Assembly: GCA_025435555.1 (NCBI GenBank) | Contig: JAIWWG010000047.1 | Span: forward strand, 1 to 64,000 | DNA length: 64,000 nt | Direction: 5' to 3' | Origin: Chytriomyces cf. hyalinus JEL632 | Lineage: Eukaryota > Chytridiomycota > Chytridiomycetes > Chytridiales > Chytriomycetaceae | Notes under the pieces: generated by a model | Told to the model about the DNA's origin: nothing | Database searches by the model: none | What the model saw: only the letters and a program-made list of their open reading frames with translations | Made by a program: the position numbers and the translations under genes | Shown: piece after piece, positions 10,684 through 21,496 of the stretch | Numbering within the stretch: the stretch's first letter is position 1 | How the letters are laid out: each line of letters opens with the position of its first letter

Positions 10684-13600
10684 TCAGGAAAGAGAAGCTG
10701 CGGGGGCTTCCACAGCAGAGGTAGTATTCCGTGCGCGTACTCCAAAAATTGAGGGAAACCCCCTTCGACCAAGAGTGGATGCACCCCATTTTCGATTGCC
10801 CATAAACATGGGTGACGAAGGCGTTGGGACATTTTCACCCTCACCATTTCTCACTTCTGTGCCGGGTCGATCCGTCAGCCAGGTTCCTTCAAGCGCTGGA
10901 GCAGCTTCTTGCACAGCTGGCTCCATATTTCCATCTCGCGAATTGCATGCGCCTCTCTTCGACAGCAAATTTCTCACGGATGAGCGCGAAGTAGCTTCTC
11001 GCAAAGTGGCAAATAAATTTGAACTTCGACGTCTTCTAATCGATGGAAATACATCCGCTGCTGCAGCGTCCACTGAATGCGGCGCATTGCATGCATGATC
11101 CCCAAGTGCATCAGCCCTCGCAAAACCAGATCCGCGGGTTTCAGCCACTGTTGGTGAACTCGTCATAGATCTCTGGGCTACCATCTGTCCAAATGATGCC
11201 CGAGATGCACAAAATAAACTTGAGCGATATGAAATAGGAGATTCCGTTGATCGCCTTGCAGTTTCAATCATGTCTTGTGGTGAGTATGAAACTGTGTCGC
11301 TAACGATTGTAGATACACTGTCATGTCGCATTCGTGCTGAGGGTCCGTTGGCCGTGTCACCATGAGTTCTTTCTCTATTGGCATGTGAGTAAGGCGCCAG
11401 CGAGCGGGCAGAAACAGGAGGAGAATGCGTATCCAAGTCATGATCGCGGTGCATTCTGAGTTCCGGTGGAATCGGTGGATCCAAATCAGGTGGCCGGATT
11501 ATATTCGGCACATCTCCCATTGAATTGGATGCCAGAGCGGTTGATCCAGGGTTCACATTTGCCTCGGATTGAACTCTAGACGCTGCTCTGGAGGCTCCAA
11601 ATGATAAGCGCCGTATGCGAAACGCATTGCTGAAACTTCGATCCGACGGAATATCCGATGACGAACTGGCGCGAGATACAATTTCATTTGTCGAAGTAAT
11701 TGGAGGAGAGATGCTACTTGACCAAAGGCTACGCATGGACAAGTTGGAGTTTCGAAGAAGTCTATGTGCTCGATTTCGTTCTCGCATTGGAACCAATTCG
11801 TGTAATTCGTTCAAATTGGGTACGAGGGATTGAAAACTTGGCGGATTGTTGTCGACAAACGGAGTAAGAACAATCACATTTTCGCCAGGCGGCTCATACG
11901 ACAACGGCGCACAACCGTTTTCAGTTTGCGCCGAAGAGGCCGAAGCAAATGTAAGGGGTGAAACAAGGTCTGCTATCGCTGAGTCACGACCCTGTTCTTC
12001 GTTCCGCGTGCTAAATGAAGTCCGAGGAGAATCCTGATTTGCTGCAGAATTAGTATCCGCTGCGTGTGTTATGCGGATAGAATCAATCTCCTCCCCGAAA
12101 TGGCTGTCTTCTCCTCCAAACCCATAGGCATCGTATCCTGGAGGAAGTCCAAATTCATTCAATTCCATTGTTTCGTACGATTCGCTTTGGTCTGCATTCA
12201 ATTCACTTGGACTGTTATCTTCGTGTTCACGCAAATCTGGCAATGCCAGATTCGGAAGAAAAGGAACATTGGGTAATTGGATTCCTTGCTGGCTCTCAAG
12301 CACAATCACGTCGGATTCACCGGATTCGTATATGGGCAACGTATCCAAGCTCAATCTGCGCTCAGATCGCCCCTCTCTTCTTCGCTGTCTTTCTTCTTCT
12401 TCCCTCTCCACTTCCTCAACAAGCGCCTGCAAGCTCTCATTCTGGTACAGCAAACTCGCATCTCTCTTACACGTGACCAAAACGATTGGAATCTCGATCG
12501 TGATGGCACCTCGTGCTTTACTCGGCCCTGAGATAAATGATGTAGCACCTGAGGCGCTTTGCAGCGTGCACGTGATGAAATGCGCCACTCTCAATGGCTG
12601 CGTATTAAACGACGCATTCAACCCAACCACCCTGGAACCCGTCGCCAAGTCAGACTCTCTGCGCAGACTTGGAGAAGACCTGCTCTTCAAGCCAACCCAT
12701 ATCAATGACTTTCCCACCCTTGTATCTGTGGGAACAACTTGCTGCGGTTCAAGCGGCGGGAGAGACAAGCGGAAGGAACGCACTGTTGCGCGATCGGTTG
12801 CTGAAATGGTCTCAGCGTATGGAAACGGAACACGTGTGCAAGGGATGGGTCCCCATGTGCTCCGATCAGCGTAAACGACAGTGACGCGTTCTTCAATGCA
12901 GATCTTTGAGAGATGCAGAGTGTCCGTGCTGTGATTGATTATGTCGACTGTGAAGGGAATTTGTTCATCTGTGAAACAAGAGAAGGACATCGATCAGTAT
13001 GGCCAAAACATGACCCCAAAAATACAAGAAAATCAACGCACCAAAAGTAAATCCAGATCTGGGCATCCTGATAGCAAAATCCACTTTCCCAGACTTTTTC
13101 CACATGCGGCCAACCGGCACTTCAACAGTCTTAAAAAGCGGAGTTTCGAAGGCCCGACGCGCAATACGCGTTTCAACGCTCCGAACGCAAAACTCCTTTT
13201 TTGACACGAGTTTGAGCGTGTTTGGTTTTGCGACCGCGTCAAAGTCGAGCATTGACCGTTCGAGCGTGGACGTGGCTTCGTAGCGGACACTGCCCATGGC
13301 GCCCCGGTATGTTGGCGGTAGAATGGATACGGGCGGTACGCGGAACGAGAAGGGCCACGTGTGCTTGCCCGCTTGGAGTGTGCTGCTGGGCTGGGTGATT
13401 GGGGCTGTGGCACTTGTGAAACGTACGTGTCACTCAATCATGAACACAGAAACAGTATACAGCTACACACCTTGGATATAGCGTGATTGTGTCGAGAAAC
13501 AGATGTCTGTGACAAGTGAAAGGAAGATTGTTCCGCATGTTCGGCAGAAGCGCATGCGCGACCCCGCCAGAAACAATACCTTGCACTGCGTCGAGAATGA

Positions 13601-13949
13601 GAAACGAAAGAAGCAGAAATGTATAAAGATGCAATGTGGAGCGTTACCGTGCACTTTGACGCTTCCCACGCGCATTGGCCGAGCAAGAACCAGAATTGTG
13701 CGTCCTGAGTTTGGGGTTCCAGTTTGCGCAGAAGGAAACCATCTCTGAGGATTTCATCTTACCCGTAATGCCTTGAGATGGTTCAAAGAAAGCGGTTGAG
13801 TTGCCGTCGTCCAATTCTAGTGTGAACGAGACAATGTCCCCGCTTTGATTGGGTTTCGGTGTTGCTATGGACAGGCTGGATGGATGCAAGCCCCATTCTG
13901 GTGTTATCCGCGCCGGTGCTTCTGAAGGTGTGGATGCTGATGTTGACAT
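10684..13949 (-). CDS. Alpha-arrestin-like protein with PPxY motif
   Basis: Five exons (13949-13763, 13704-13648, 13579-13471, 13412-13042, 12968-10684) encode 1,002 residues. The first 330 or so form arrestin N and C domains: GRTILVLARPMRVGSVKV, then AGKHTWPFSFRVPPVSILPP and GSVRYEATSTLER in the N half, and EQIPFTVDIINHSTDTL in the C half. This is the alpha-arrestin (ART/Rim8/ARRDC) pattern. The long tail is Ser-rich and probably disordered. It carries a PPGY sequence (GLPPGYDAYGF), the class of motif that recruits Rsp5/NEDD4 ubiquitin ligases. In yeast such proteins bring the ligase to plasma-membrane transporters so they can be internalised. Which cargo is served here cannot be told. The last exon covers most of the protein and is intron-free. 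Confidence 0.88.
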
Positions 13950-14295
13950 ACGAGATCAAAAACCAATGCTGCGGTTGAAATAAAAAAACCACGCGAACGG
14001 AATATTTCTTTCTTCCCAAGAAGGTCCTTTATAACACATCAGGTTTTTATTATCTCCTTTCTTACACGCTCCGAAGAAGCAGAAATGATTACAGAGGAGT
14101 TTTCTAGACTGTGGCATTGCACGACAGTTGAAAAAGGGTCGAGGCCGGGACACACAGCAAAGGAATAGCAAAGAACAACGAGCAAGCGTGGCGGATATTA
14201 ATGCGAGAGGAGGAAAGAGAAAAAGGAAAGGATACATCCGAGACAAGAGCGCGTTGGGGGGGTGGGGTGTAACAGCATTGAAACACCCAGAATAA
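13950..14295. other. Intergenic, arrestin promoter side
   Basis: These 346 bases lie between the arrestin start and the stop of the C2H2-type gene, both on the minus strand. The stretch should hold the arrestin promoter and the 3' end of the zinc-finger gene. I see only short C-rich and A-rich runs and no convincing gene. Confidence 0.5.
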
Positions 14296-15597
14296 TCACA
14301 GTCGCTTTGCAGTTGCACCCACTTTCACCATAGCCACAATGCCCTCCTCACTCAGACCATAACTGCATCCATCTGCAACATTCCGACTGCGACTGCTCAC
14401 CAAATGTTTCCTCAGAGCATCGGCGCGGGCATACCGCTTCCCACAACCTTTCCCGCCAATAGGACCAGGACAAACCCATCCTTTGTCCTCTTCACTTCCG
14501 TGGACACTCGCCAAATGTCGCTCCATTTCTTGTCGCCGTAGAAATTTAGCGTTGCAGATCGAATCATTTGGGTCCGCTGCGGCACGACTCAGATCGCCAT
14601 ACTTTGAGCGTTTGGCTTTGGGTTGGCCATAATGTGGACATACGTAGCGGCGTTCCAGCTTCTTTGAGGTTGGTGCTTCAGTGGGCGATGGTGACACAAA
14701 ATCTTGCGGCAATTCTGTAGTCGAGATGGCGTGTGGGCTGTGTGATGTGTTGGAATGGGACTCGCCGGGCTTCCTCTTTTTCGTGAATGCGGGGGCATCT
14801 TCATCGCAGTCGCTTTCTTCTCCTCCGTTTGAAGGAATGTACCTCCTTCGAGTTGAGTTGATGGGCTCCAAAAAAATGTCCTTTGGAGAGATCAGATTCA
14901 AATCAAGTTGTTGCGTGGGCGTTCGAGAGTAGTACTGGGAGTGAATTTGGAGGCAAGCGTGCTGTTTTTGAGATTCGCGATGTGCCGTCGGGCGGTTGTA
15001 CTGATGTGGACGAACAGTTTTGAATCCGCAGAAATGGTCATTTGAGCTGGTGGTTGGAATGTGGGGGGAGGCACCCCCTGCCTTTGGTGCCTTGTTGACA
15101 GCGGGTCCCACCAAGGCCAGGTCCGCCAATGTTTCCAAATTGCAGATTGTGTCGCTGCTTTCGCTACCAGCGGGAGACGGAAGAAGATGTCTCGAGAGTG
15201 GATTAAAGGCAGTGATGTGATTTGGCACGGGGTAAAAGTGGCTGTTCGAGGGCACGGACCGCGCGTTGAAAATGCTGCTGGTGGGAGATGCGTTGGAGTG
15301 AAAACGGGAGAGGGCTTCCGTTGGTACGAGCACAAGTTGGTAGCCCACAGGAACATGGGTTAGATGTGTCAAATGGGCCGTTTGGCTTGGATGATAATGT
15401 TGCTGGTCTCTCTGCTTCCTCCCTCCCAACTCGCTCGGACAGACCCCTGCCTTGTTGTTGCTTATGCCTGAGTTGAGGGTGCCGTCGTTCATCAGCTCCT
15501 GCTCCTTTGACACGACGTCGACCGTCTCTGCACTCCCGATGCTGTCGCTACTCTCGGCACTCTCGATCGCATCGGCCAGCAGCTGTGACACTCGCAT
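14296..15597 (-). CDS. C2H2/C2HC-type zinc-finger regulator
   Basis: A single uninterrupted frame of 433 residues, one of the few intronless genes here. The first 300 residues are Ser/Pro/His-rich and look disordered. A basic segment (TKKRKPGESH) could serve as a nuclear localisation signal. The C-terminal third carries two atypical finger-like units. The first has Cys in YVCPHYG, then a 27-residue gap before SICNAKFLRRQEMERHLASVH. The second is WVCPGPIGGKGCGKRYARADALRKHL, with C-x8-C spacing and a later Cys in place of the last His. The RRQEMERHL and RADALRKHL helices are typical of fungal C2H2 recognition helices. It is probably a DNA-binding regulator; the target is unknown. Confidence 0.75.
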   Translation of the reverse strand: MRVSQLLADAIESAESSDSIGSAETVDVVSKEQELMNDGTLNSGISNNKAGVCPSELGGRKQRDQQHYHPSQTAHLTHLTHVPVGYQLVLVPTEALSRFHSNASPTSSIFNARSVPSNSHFYPVPNHITAFNPLSRHLLPSPAGSESSDTICNLETLADLALVGPAVNKAPKAGGASPHIPTTSSNDHFCGFKTVRPHQYNRPTAHRESQKQHACLQIHSQYYSRTPTQQLDLNLISPKDIFLEPINSTRRRYIPSNGGEESDCDEDAPAFTKKRKPGESHSNTSHSPHAISTTELPQDFVSPSPTEAPTSKKLERRYVCPHYGQPKAKRSKYGDLSRAAADPNDSICNAKFLRRQEMERHLASVHGSEEDKGWVCPGPIGGKGCGKRYARADALRKHLVSSRSRNVADGCSYGLSEEGIVAMVKVGATAKRL

Positions 15598-16064
15598 GAT
15601 GTTTCCTTTTCAAAAAGTGCCGTTTTTTGATACGATTTTCCTTCTCGAGACTTGAGCGTGCCTTCCTTCCATTCATCAAAACGGGGCACGCACCAATTTT
15701 TTCAAAAATTGGGAAAAAACCCAACAAAACCACGTGCCCACAATTTAAGTAAAATTGAATCAGCCGCGAAAAGTGCCCCATGCTAGCTTCGCTTGCACCT
15801 TGTCTGCCTCGGACTTGACCGTACGCGTGTGAGCGCTTCCTAGCAGCAGAGTCTGGGAGTCTATCGACATGGGACTGGAACTCAAGCTGGTGTGAGACCT
15901 CAAGTCCTTGCTCACTCTTGAACGTGAAGAGTATTCCAGTTTTCAAAATCCGCCCTTGGGTCTCAAATTCTCATTAGTTGACACTGCTGATGTGCGCACG
16001 GATAGTTCATTGGTAGCAAGGCACCACACGTTTATTTGATCATATTTTGATGCGCATCTTTATG
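15598..16064. other. Intergenic between zinc-finger gene and PEX6
   Basis: Both flanking genes are on the minus strand, so this 467-bp stretch should hold the promoter of the zinc-finger gene and the 3' end of PEX6. Minus-strand frames in it are short and unrecognised. I support no gene here. Confidence 0.5.
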
Positions 16065-19000
16065 TTATTTAAATTTTCCTTGCAGTTCAGCGTAATGCGC
16101 CAGATCTGCTGGCGTCAGTGACGGCTTCAGTTCCTCCAATGCCACAAGAAAGTCTTTCTCGTTCACAACCACAGACTTGTACTTTGGATCCACCGCAGTC
16201 TCCAAATAATCCGTCATGGATAATAGCGGCTTGCCCTCTTTGGTTCGCATCTCGTTGTGCTCCACTAGTTTTTGCCAAAGTTCAGTCCAAAACATAAATG
16301 AAATCAGGAATTGTTGTTCACTCAACAAATCTTTTCATCGACCACGCGAATTGTTCGAGACATGGCTTTCAGCATGGCATCTGAGCAGAGCGCGTACAAA
16401 TCTGCACCAGTGAGGTGTGGAGGCGCCTTTTCTGCAACACGTTCCAACCTTAGTTCTGGATCGAGGATGAACCTGTACAGGGGGAGAGGAAGGTTAACCA
16501 TCATTCCAAAAATTATGCCTTTTTACGAGGTTCGTTACTTCCGAGTTAAAGCCTGCATTACTGAAACTTGCTTCTGCTTCTCTTCGCTGACACCAAGGTA
16601 AAGCATTTTATCAAACCGACCAGGCCGTAGCAAAGCTGAATCCAATAAATCCGGTCGATTGGTTGCCCCAATCACAAAGACGTCTCCGCCAGAGCTTCCC
16701 ACGTTGTCGAGTTCCGCTAGCAATTGACTCACAATGCGATCCATCACACCACCGCTGCTATCTCCTTTATCGCCGCGCTTTGGAGCAACGCTGTCCAATT
16801 CATCAAAAAATATAACACAAGGTTTGGCGTTGCGTGCTTGTTGAAAAATTCGCCTAACATTTGCTTCTGATTCTCCAATATACTGCGTTTCATGGCGAAA
16901 AGTCAATGAGAATGAGCAAGCAGTAAATTGCATTCAGTATTGATTTACCATGTTAAGGAGCTCTGGCCCTTTTACAGACAGAAAGTTAAGGGAGAAAGTG
17001 GTTGCGACTGCTTTTGCAATCAGCGTTTTGCCTGTACCCGGCGGGCCAAATAGAAGGATTCCTGTTACAGCATTCAAATTGAGATTAGACGATGCCCGCA
17101 AGTAAGTATATGCAGCAATGTTACCGCTCCGCTTTTTCATCCCAGACGCGAACAGTTCCGGCCTTTCCAAAGGCAGCTGGATTGTGTCATTAATGCTATT
17201 TCGGATGTGTGCGAGTCCACCAATATCATCCCCTGTATAATTTAATCAGTTAGTGAGGAAAGAGAAAAGCTAGTTGGCAACGTGTCGCACATGTAACATT
17301 CGGAATCGAGGGCGCGCCGATCGTGTCTGCTTGAGTCTTTTTTGTGAAGGACAGCGCCTTTTCAAATGAAGCACTTGATATAACCAGGCCGGCTTTTGCA
17401 ATGTCCATTTCATGGATCGCATGTTCCGTCGTACTTGATAAAACGAGGTGAATACTCATCGAACATGGTGTGAAAACATTCTTACATTGGTAATACGGCG
17501 TCAACAGTGATTGACAGTGCACGTGCAATTAAAGAAACTAAATCCGCGGGTACAAGACCTGCTGTTTGAATCGTCAACTTTTTCCTGTCAATGTCGTTTG
17601 ACAACGAAACGCCGCGCGTTAAATTCTGAACTATTCTGTTTCGAAGATCGTCGGATGCTGCCTATTTTTGCCGCTGTTAGAAGCGGGCATTTTCGCATTT
17701 ACTCGACAAGATAATACAAGTAGCAAGTCACCTCGACGATAATCTCGTTTCGAAAAAAGCTTTGAACGTCTTTCGGGACTTTATCCGGATCAGCAGTTGT
17801 GGCAATGAGAGCCAACTGCGAGCCCGTGCATTGCTCGCGCTTTGCCTTGAGAAACTCAACAAGCAAGTTTGACAAAGCTAAAAAACAATTACGAACCTTG
17901 CAGACAACACAAGAATAAAAAAACCTTTAAATACCAGATTGTTCTTTTTGATCAGTGGACGCCCCGCCTCCAACTAAAGCATCCAAGTTCTTCAACACAA
18001 AAACGCATGGTTCCATCGTCAGGGCTTTTTCGAAATGGACATCCAGTGTCGCAAAAGCAGAACTAGCTCCGGTTTCCAAATTCAACGAAAAGCAATCCAC
18101 CTGAAGCAAATTGACACCCAAAAAATCAACAACACTTCGTATCAGTGAAATCTTTCCGCTTCCATGGGGTGCAGCCATAAAAATGGACGATTCAAGACCA
18201 AGTGACAGCGACATTGGATGAAAGAAGGTTGACAAGATTTCATTCAACGACGAATGGGCACTGTGGGAATCTGAATTTTCAGGCCAAGTTGGCGTTTCTA
18301 CAATGCGCCATCCGGTTACTACATGACAACGTAATTGCGCTGACCCAGTAATTCAAACCTATTTCAAAGTAAGAATTGACCCCTTTCGGAACTGAGGAAG
18401 AAATAACGCCCGATTCAATAATCCGTGTGTTTGCGTCAATTATTCTGGACATGAAACTTTTGTCGATTTGCTGATCGCGGTTTGATGAGATTGCTGTAAT
18501 TTTGAAGAATGCAACGGCTTTCCATGCGTTTGTCCGGAAGCTGAAAATGCGAGATTAGTACGTTTGACTTTAAGGCAGCAAGTTGTACCCAATGTCATCG
18601 CGAATATCGAGGTCTTCATCGCAATAATACTCATTCCGAAGGGATGCCGCAAGTTCTATCAGCGACATAAAGATAATGAGACAATACGTTAAGCTTTGAA
18701 AGGGTGCATATATGAACCATTTATGGGTACGTGAATCACATCTCCTTCACTGACGATACGATTTGACTGAAGGAACCAATCTTTCAAGGCATCCAGGCAC
18801 AGATCCAAATACTTTCGATTACTTGTAAAAGGTCCCGATATGCGAGATACAGTGAGTTGAGTTGCACGCGGAATGTCTGTTTGCGTAAAGGTCGGGCTGA
18901 TTCGCTGCGCTGACACGTTGGCTTCACTTTTCAAGTCCAAATTGAAATATGAGCTTGGGCTTAGGCGGCATACAGATGAATCAGGGCATATAGTATCGCT

Positions 19001-19625
19001 TATATAGACGCGACAGATTCGGCGATTTGACTCATTGGATCCGATGAAAACGAAATCATTGTGCAAGACTCCCAGACTGATGGCGCATTTCGAGCCCAAT
19101 ACAACTAGCGAGTCCTCATCAATTGGTTCATTCGCGTTGAGATTAATTTGCTTGTCAAGCACAGTTGCCTGGAGAGTGACAGCGGGCAAAGTTTTTCCAA
19201 GGGAGATGTCCCAACAAACGGGAGAAAACAGCATTTCCTCCACACTCGCAAGCACTTGCTCAGATGAGTTTCCAGACAATTTGACAAGGGTTTTCGCTTC
19301 TTTTGCGGCGCGAATTCGAAGAGGATCCACCAATGCTATGAGCTTGGTTGAAGGGGTCAGAACACCAGCAAGAACGGGAGAGCAAGCAGTGACGAGGAAC
19401 GAGATATTCTGGCGATTGATTGTCAAGTCGTAGAATTTATCGAGAGCAATGCGTTTGTTTGACGAGGCAAATGTGCTGACAACGTCTGTGATTGCTGAAG
19501 CAGGCATGAGCTTGCTGCATGGGCGAGTAGACGCATTCGTACGTACCAGACTTGAACAGGGACAAGGAGGATTCAGAGTCCACTGCCACAAACACTTCAG
19601 AGAGTGGGATCAGCGTGGTTGGCAT
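16065..19625 (-). CDS. PEX6: Peroxin-6, AAA ATPase of peroxisome protein import
   Basis: PEX6 works with PEX1 as a hexameric motor that pulls the import receptor PEX5 out of the peroxisomal membrane. The D2 domain is unmistakable: [15 protein letters not shown], Walker [39 protein letters not shown], Walker [17 protein letters not shown], then [12 protein letters not shown] and [16 protein letters not shown]. The [14 protein letters not shown] helix is typical of PEX6 rather than PEX1. D1 (about 17930-18250) keeps a P-loop-like [10 protein letters not shown] but has [10 protein letters not shown] where Walker B acids are expected, in line with the inactive D1 of this family. The N-terminal half matches the long PEX6 N domain. 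I count about a dozen introns; the first may be only 28 nt. The start at 19625 ([11 protein letters not shown]) is the first ATG of the open frame. Confidence 0.93.
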
Positions 19626-19706
19626 GCTTCGATGACTGGTGACTTTTTGTTGGAGAATTATTTACTTTTTTTTTTTACTGTTTGATTTTACGGACTGTAA
19701 ATAGTC
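19626..19706. promoter_or_regulatory. Shared divergent promoter of PEX6 and MRPL1
   Basis: Only 81 bp separate the start codons of PEX6 (minus) and the mitochondrial L1 gene (plus), so both must be driven from this interval or from within the opposite gene. A T-run lies in the middle. I see no clear TATA box. Confidence 0.5.
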
Positions 19707-21029
19707 ATGTTTGCTCTTTTCAGACAGGCCCTCTCAAGACAGAGCCAGGCGCTGCTGTCTCGCTCAGCCACGGCCCAGACTCCATTCGCAACATCGGTAA
19801 CTAATCGCTGTTGATGCGGTGAGACCGGCCATCTCTAACTTCCACTCAGCCGTCGCTTCAGTCGTCTTTCCGCGCGTACGACCGCAAACTGTATCGCAAG
19901 CAGAAGAAGCTTCTCCGAGATGTCGAAAATCAGGCGAATGTTTCAGTGGCAGAGGCCCTCGAAGTCTTGCGGGTACTTGAAAACAGCAAACATGTCCATC
20001 CAAACGAAGCTTATGCCTTGCTTAGATGTACTCCATGAACGATAACAAAGTGCTTTCGGCACACGTGTTCTGTCCGAAGCCAGAAGAAGGGTCGAAACCA
20101 ATTCGTGGCGATATATCCTTGCCGCATGTTGTCGAAACTGAAGCGAAAGGAGATGCTCTTTCCGAGAGACTGCTCGTGTTTGCGACTGTGAGAAGAATTC
20201 TGATTCGTTTCGAATGATCTTTTATTTTTCGCTCAATGGTGCTTTTACCTTTTTCAGGGTGATCTTGCCGAGGAGGCCAAAAAGCTGGGCGCGCAATTTG
20301 TCGGTGGTGAAGAGTTGCTGGAAAAGGTTCGCACTCAATGGATATGCGTGTGGGAATTGGAAAGCTGACCCTTTCATGCTGTATCGCAGGTCGAGAAGGG
20401 CGAAGTTGAATTTGATCGCTGCCTTGCAACAAAGGAAATGTTCCCCAAAGTCATCAAAATTGCCAAAATCCTCGGACCGAAAGGTTAGCACGAATCACAC
20501 ACGTTGAATTTTGAATCACTTATTCGCTTAATTGCTTCATGCAGGGCTCATGCCAAGTCCCGGGCGAGGCACCGTTTCGGATGACATCGCGGCCATGATC
20601 AATGCCATCAAATCCGTTGCAAAATTCAGTGCCGATGACCAAGGCATTGTTACTCTCGGTAGGCTCCTTGCTGCCGTATTTTAGGCTCACCTTTCTAACT
20701 AGTCACACCCAATACAGAGGTGGGGAACACAGCATGGGAAGCGCAAAAAATGCATGGTAACAGCGGCATCTACCATTCTACGCACGCCTTTTTCTAACCC
20801 CCTTTCGTTTGAATGCACAGACAACCTCCACACACTCATCAAGGCAGTCTTGACAAACAAGCCACCAAAGATGGAAGGTGAACTGATCCGGATTTTGCAG
20901 AGACATCTCTTTTCTCACTTCAGTTTTCCTTTCACAGCTTCGAAATTCATCGAGGCGGTTGTTCTTTCAGGGCCATTGCTGCCTGGTCTCAAGATGCCAT
21001 TGAAACCGTTCCATGATTTGTTGGGGTGA
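19707..21029 (+). CDS. MRPL1: Mitochondrial large-subunit ribosomal protein uL1m
   Basis: Nine exons (19707-19796, 19850-19972, 20026-20187, 20258-20326, 20390-20483, 20545-20658, 20718-20756, 20821-20877, 20938-21029) give 279 residues. The product is the L1 protein of the mitochondrial ribosome, which binds 23S-type rRNA at the mobile stalk. Diagnostic L1 blocks are FATGDLAEEAKKLGAQFVGG, FDRCLATKEMFPKV, KILGPKGLMPSPGRGTVSDD and an NLHTLIKAVLTNKPP helix. The first exon (MFALFRQALSRQSQALLSRS) is rich in Arg and Ser with no acids, as expected of a mitochondrial presequence. An AATAAA follows 11 bp after the stop. Confidence 0.93.
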
Positions 21030-21040
21030 ATTAAGGGGAT

Positions 21041-21046
21041 AATAAA
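21041..21046 (+). terminator. poly(A) signal AATAAA
   Basis: AATAAA lies 11 bp beyond the MRPL1 stop codon, in an A/T-rich context. Confidence 0.5.
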
Positions 21047-21496
21047 TGATAAATATTCAAAACGCCATCAAGCTTCCACTCGGACACCACAAGCTTTCGC
21101 GGGTAATTGTCACTCTACCTTGAATTGAAATGCATGCTCTCCTGATCCTCATCACAGTTTCCCCAACATCCCAACCTGATGTCATCGAATGCCCAACTTG
21201 CAGAGTGGGAATGCATGACAAAGGTCTCACGCTGTGCACATTCAAGTTTCTCGACCTGGAAAGCACAATGGCACTTTGTCTAAAATTAGACCAGGGGGGC
21301 AGATCGAGTGCCTCCTGTGACGCCCCTTCTTTTTGTTCCAGTCGGATGAATCACGTATTGTCGGCGCTTTCTTCCAAAAATAGAAACTCAACTCACAATG
21401 GCGTTTCTGGCGCCCACCCTATAAAAAGACCAAAGAGGCACCTGCAGCAGAATTAAGACAAGCAACTAATATTTTAGCGTAACTTAACTAATTCCA
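21047..21496. other. Intergenic upstream of the Ala/Pro/Lys-rich gene
   Basis: About 450 bp between the MRPL1 3' end and the next start on the same strand. Short frames on both strands encode nothing I recognise. The main recognisable element is the TATA-like sequence listed separately. Confidence 0.5.
21420..21428 (+). promoter_or_regulatory. TATA-box-like element (TATAAAAAG)
   Basis: TATAAAAAG lies 77 bp upstream of the ATG at 21497, a plausible place for a TATA box given a short 5' leader. It suggests an inducible or strongly expressed gene, which is inference. Confidence 0.45.

Noticed and set aside
10532-11098. Plus-strand ORF of 188 codons opposite the arrestin tail
   Set aside because: It lies antisense to a well-supported coding exon and has no recognisable domain.
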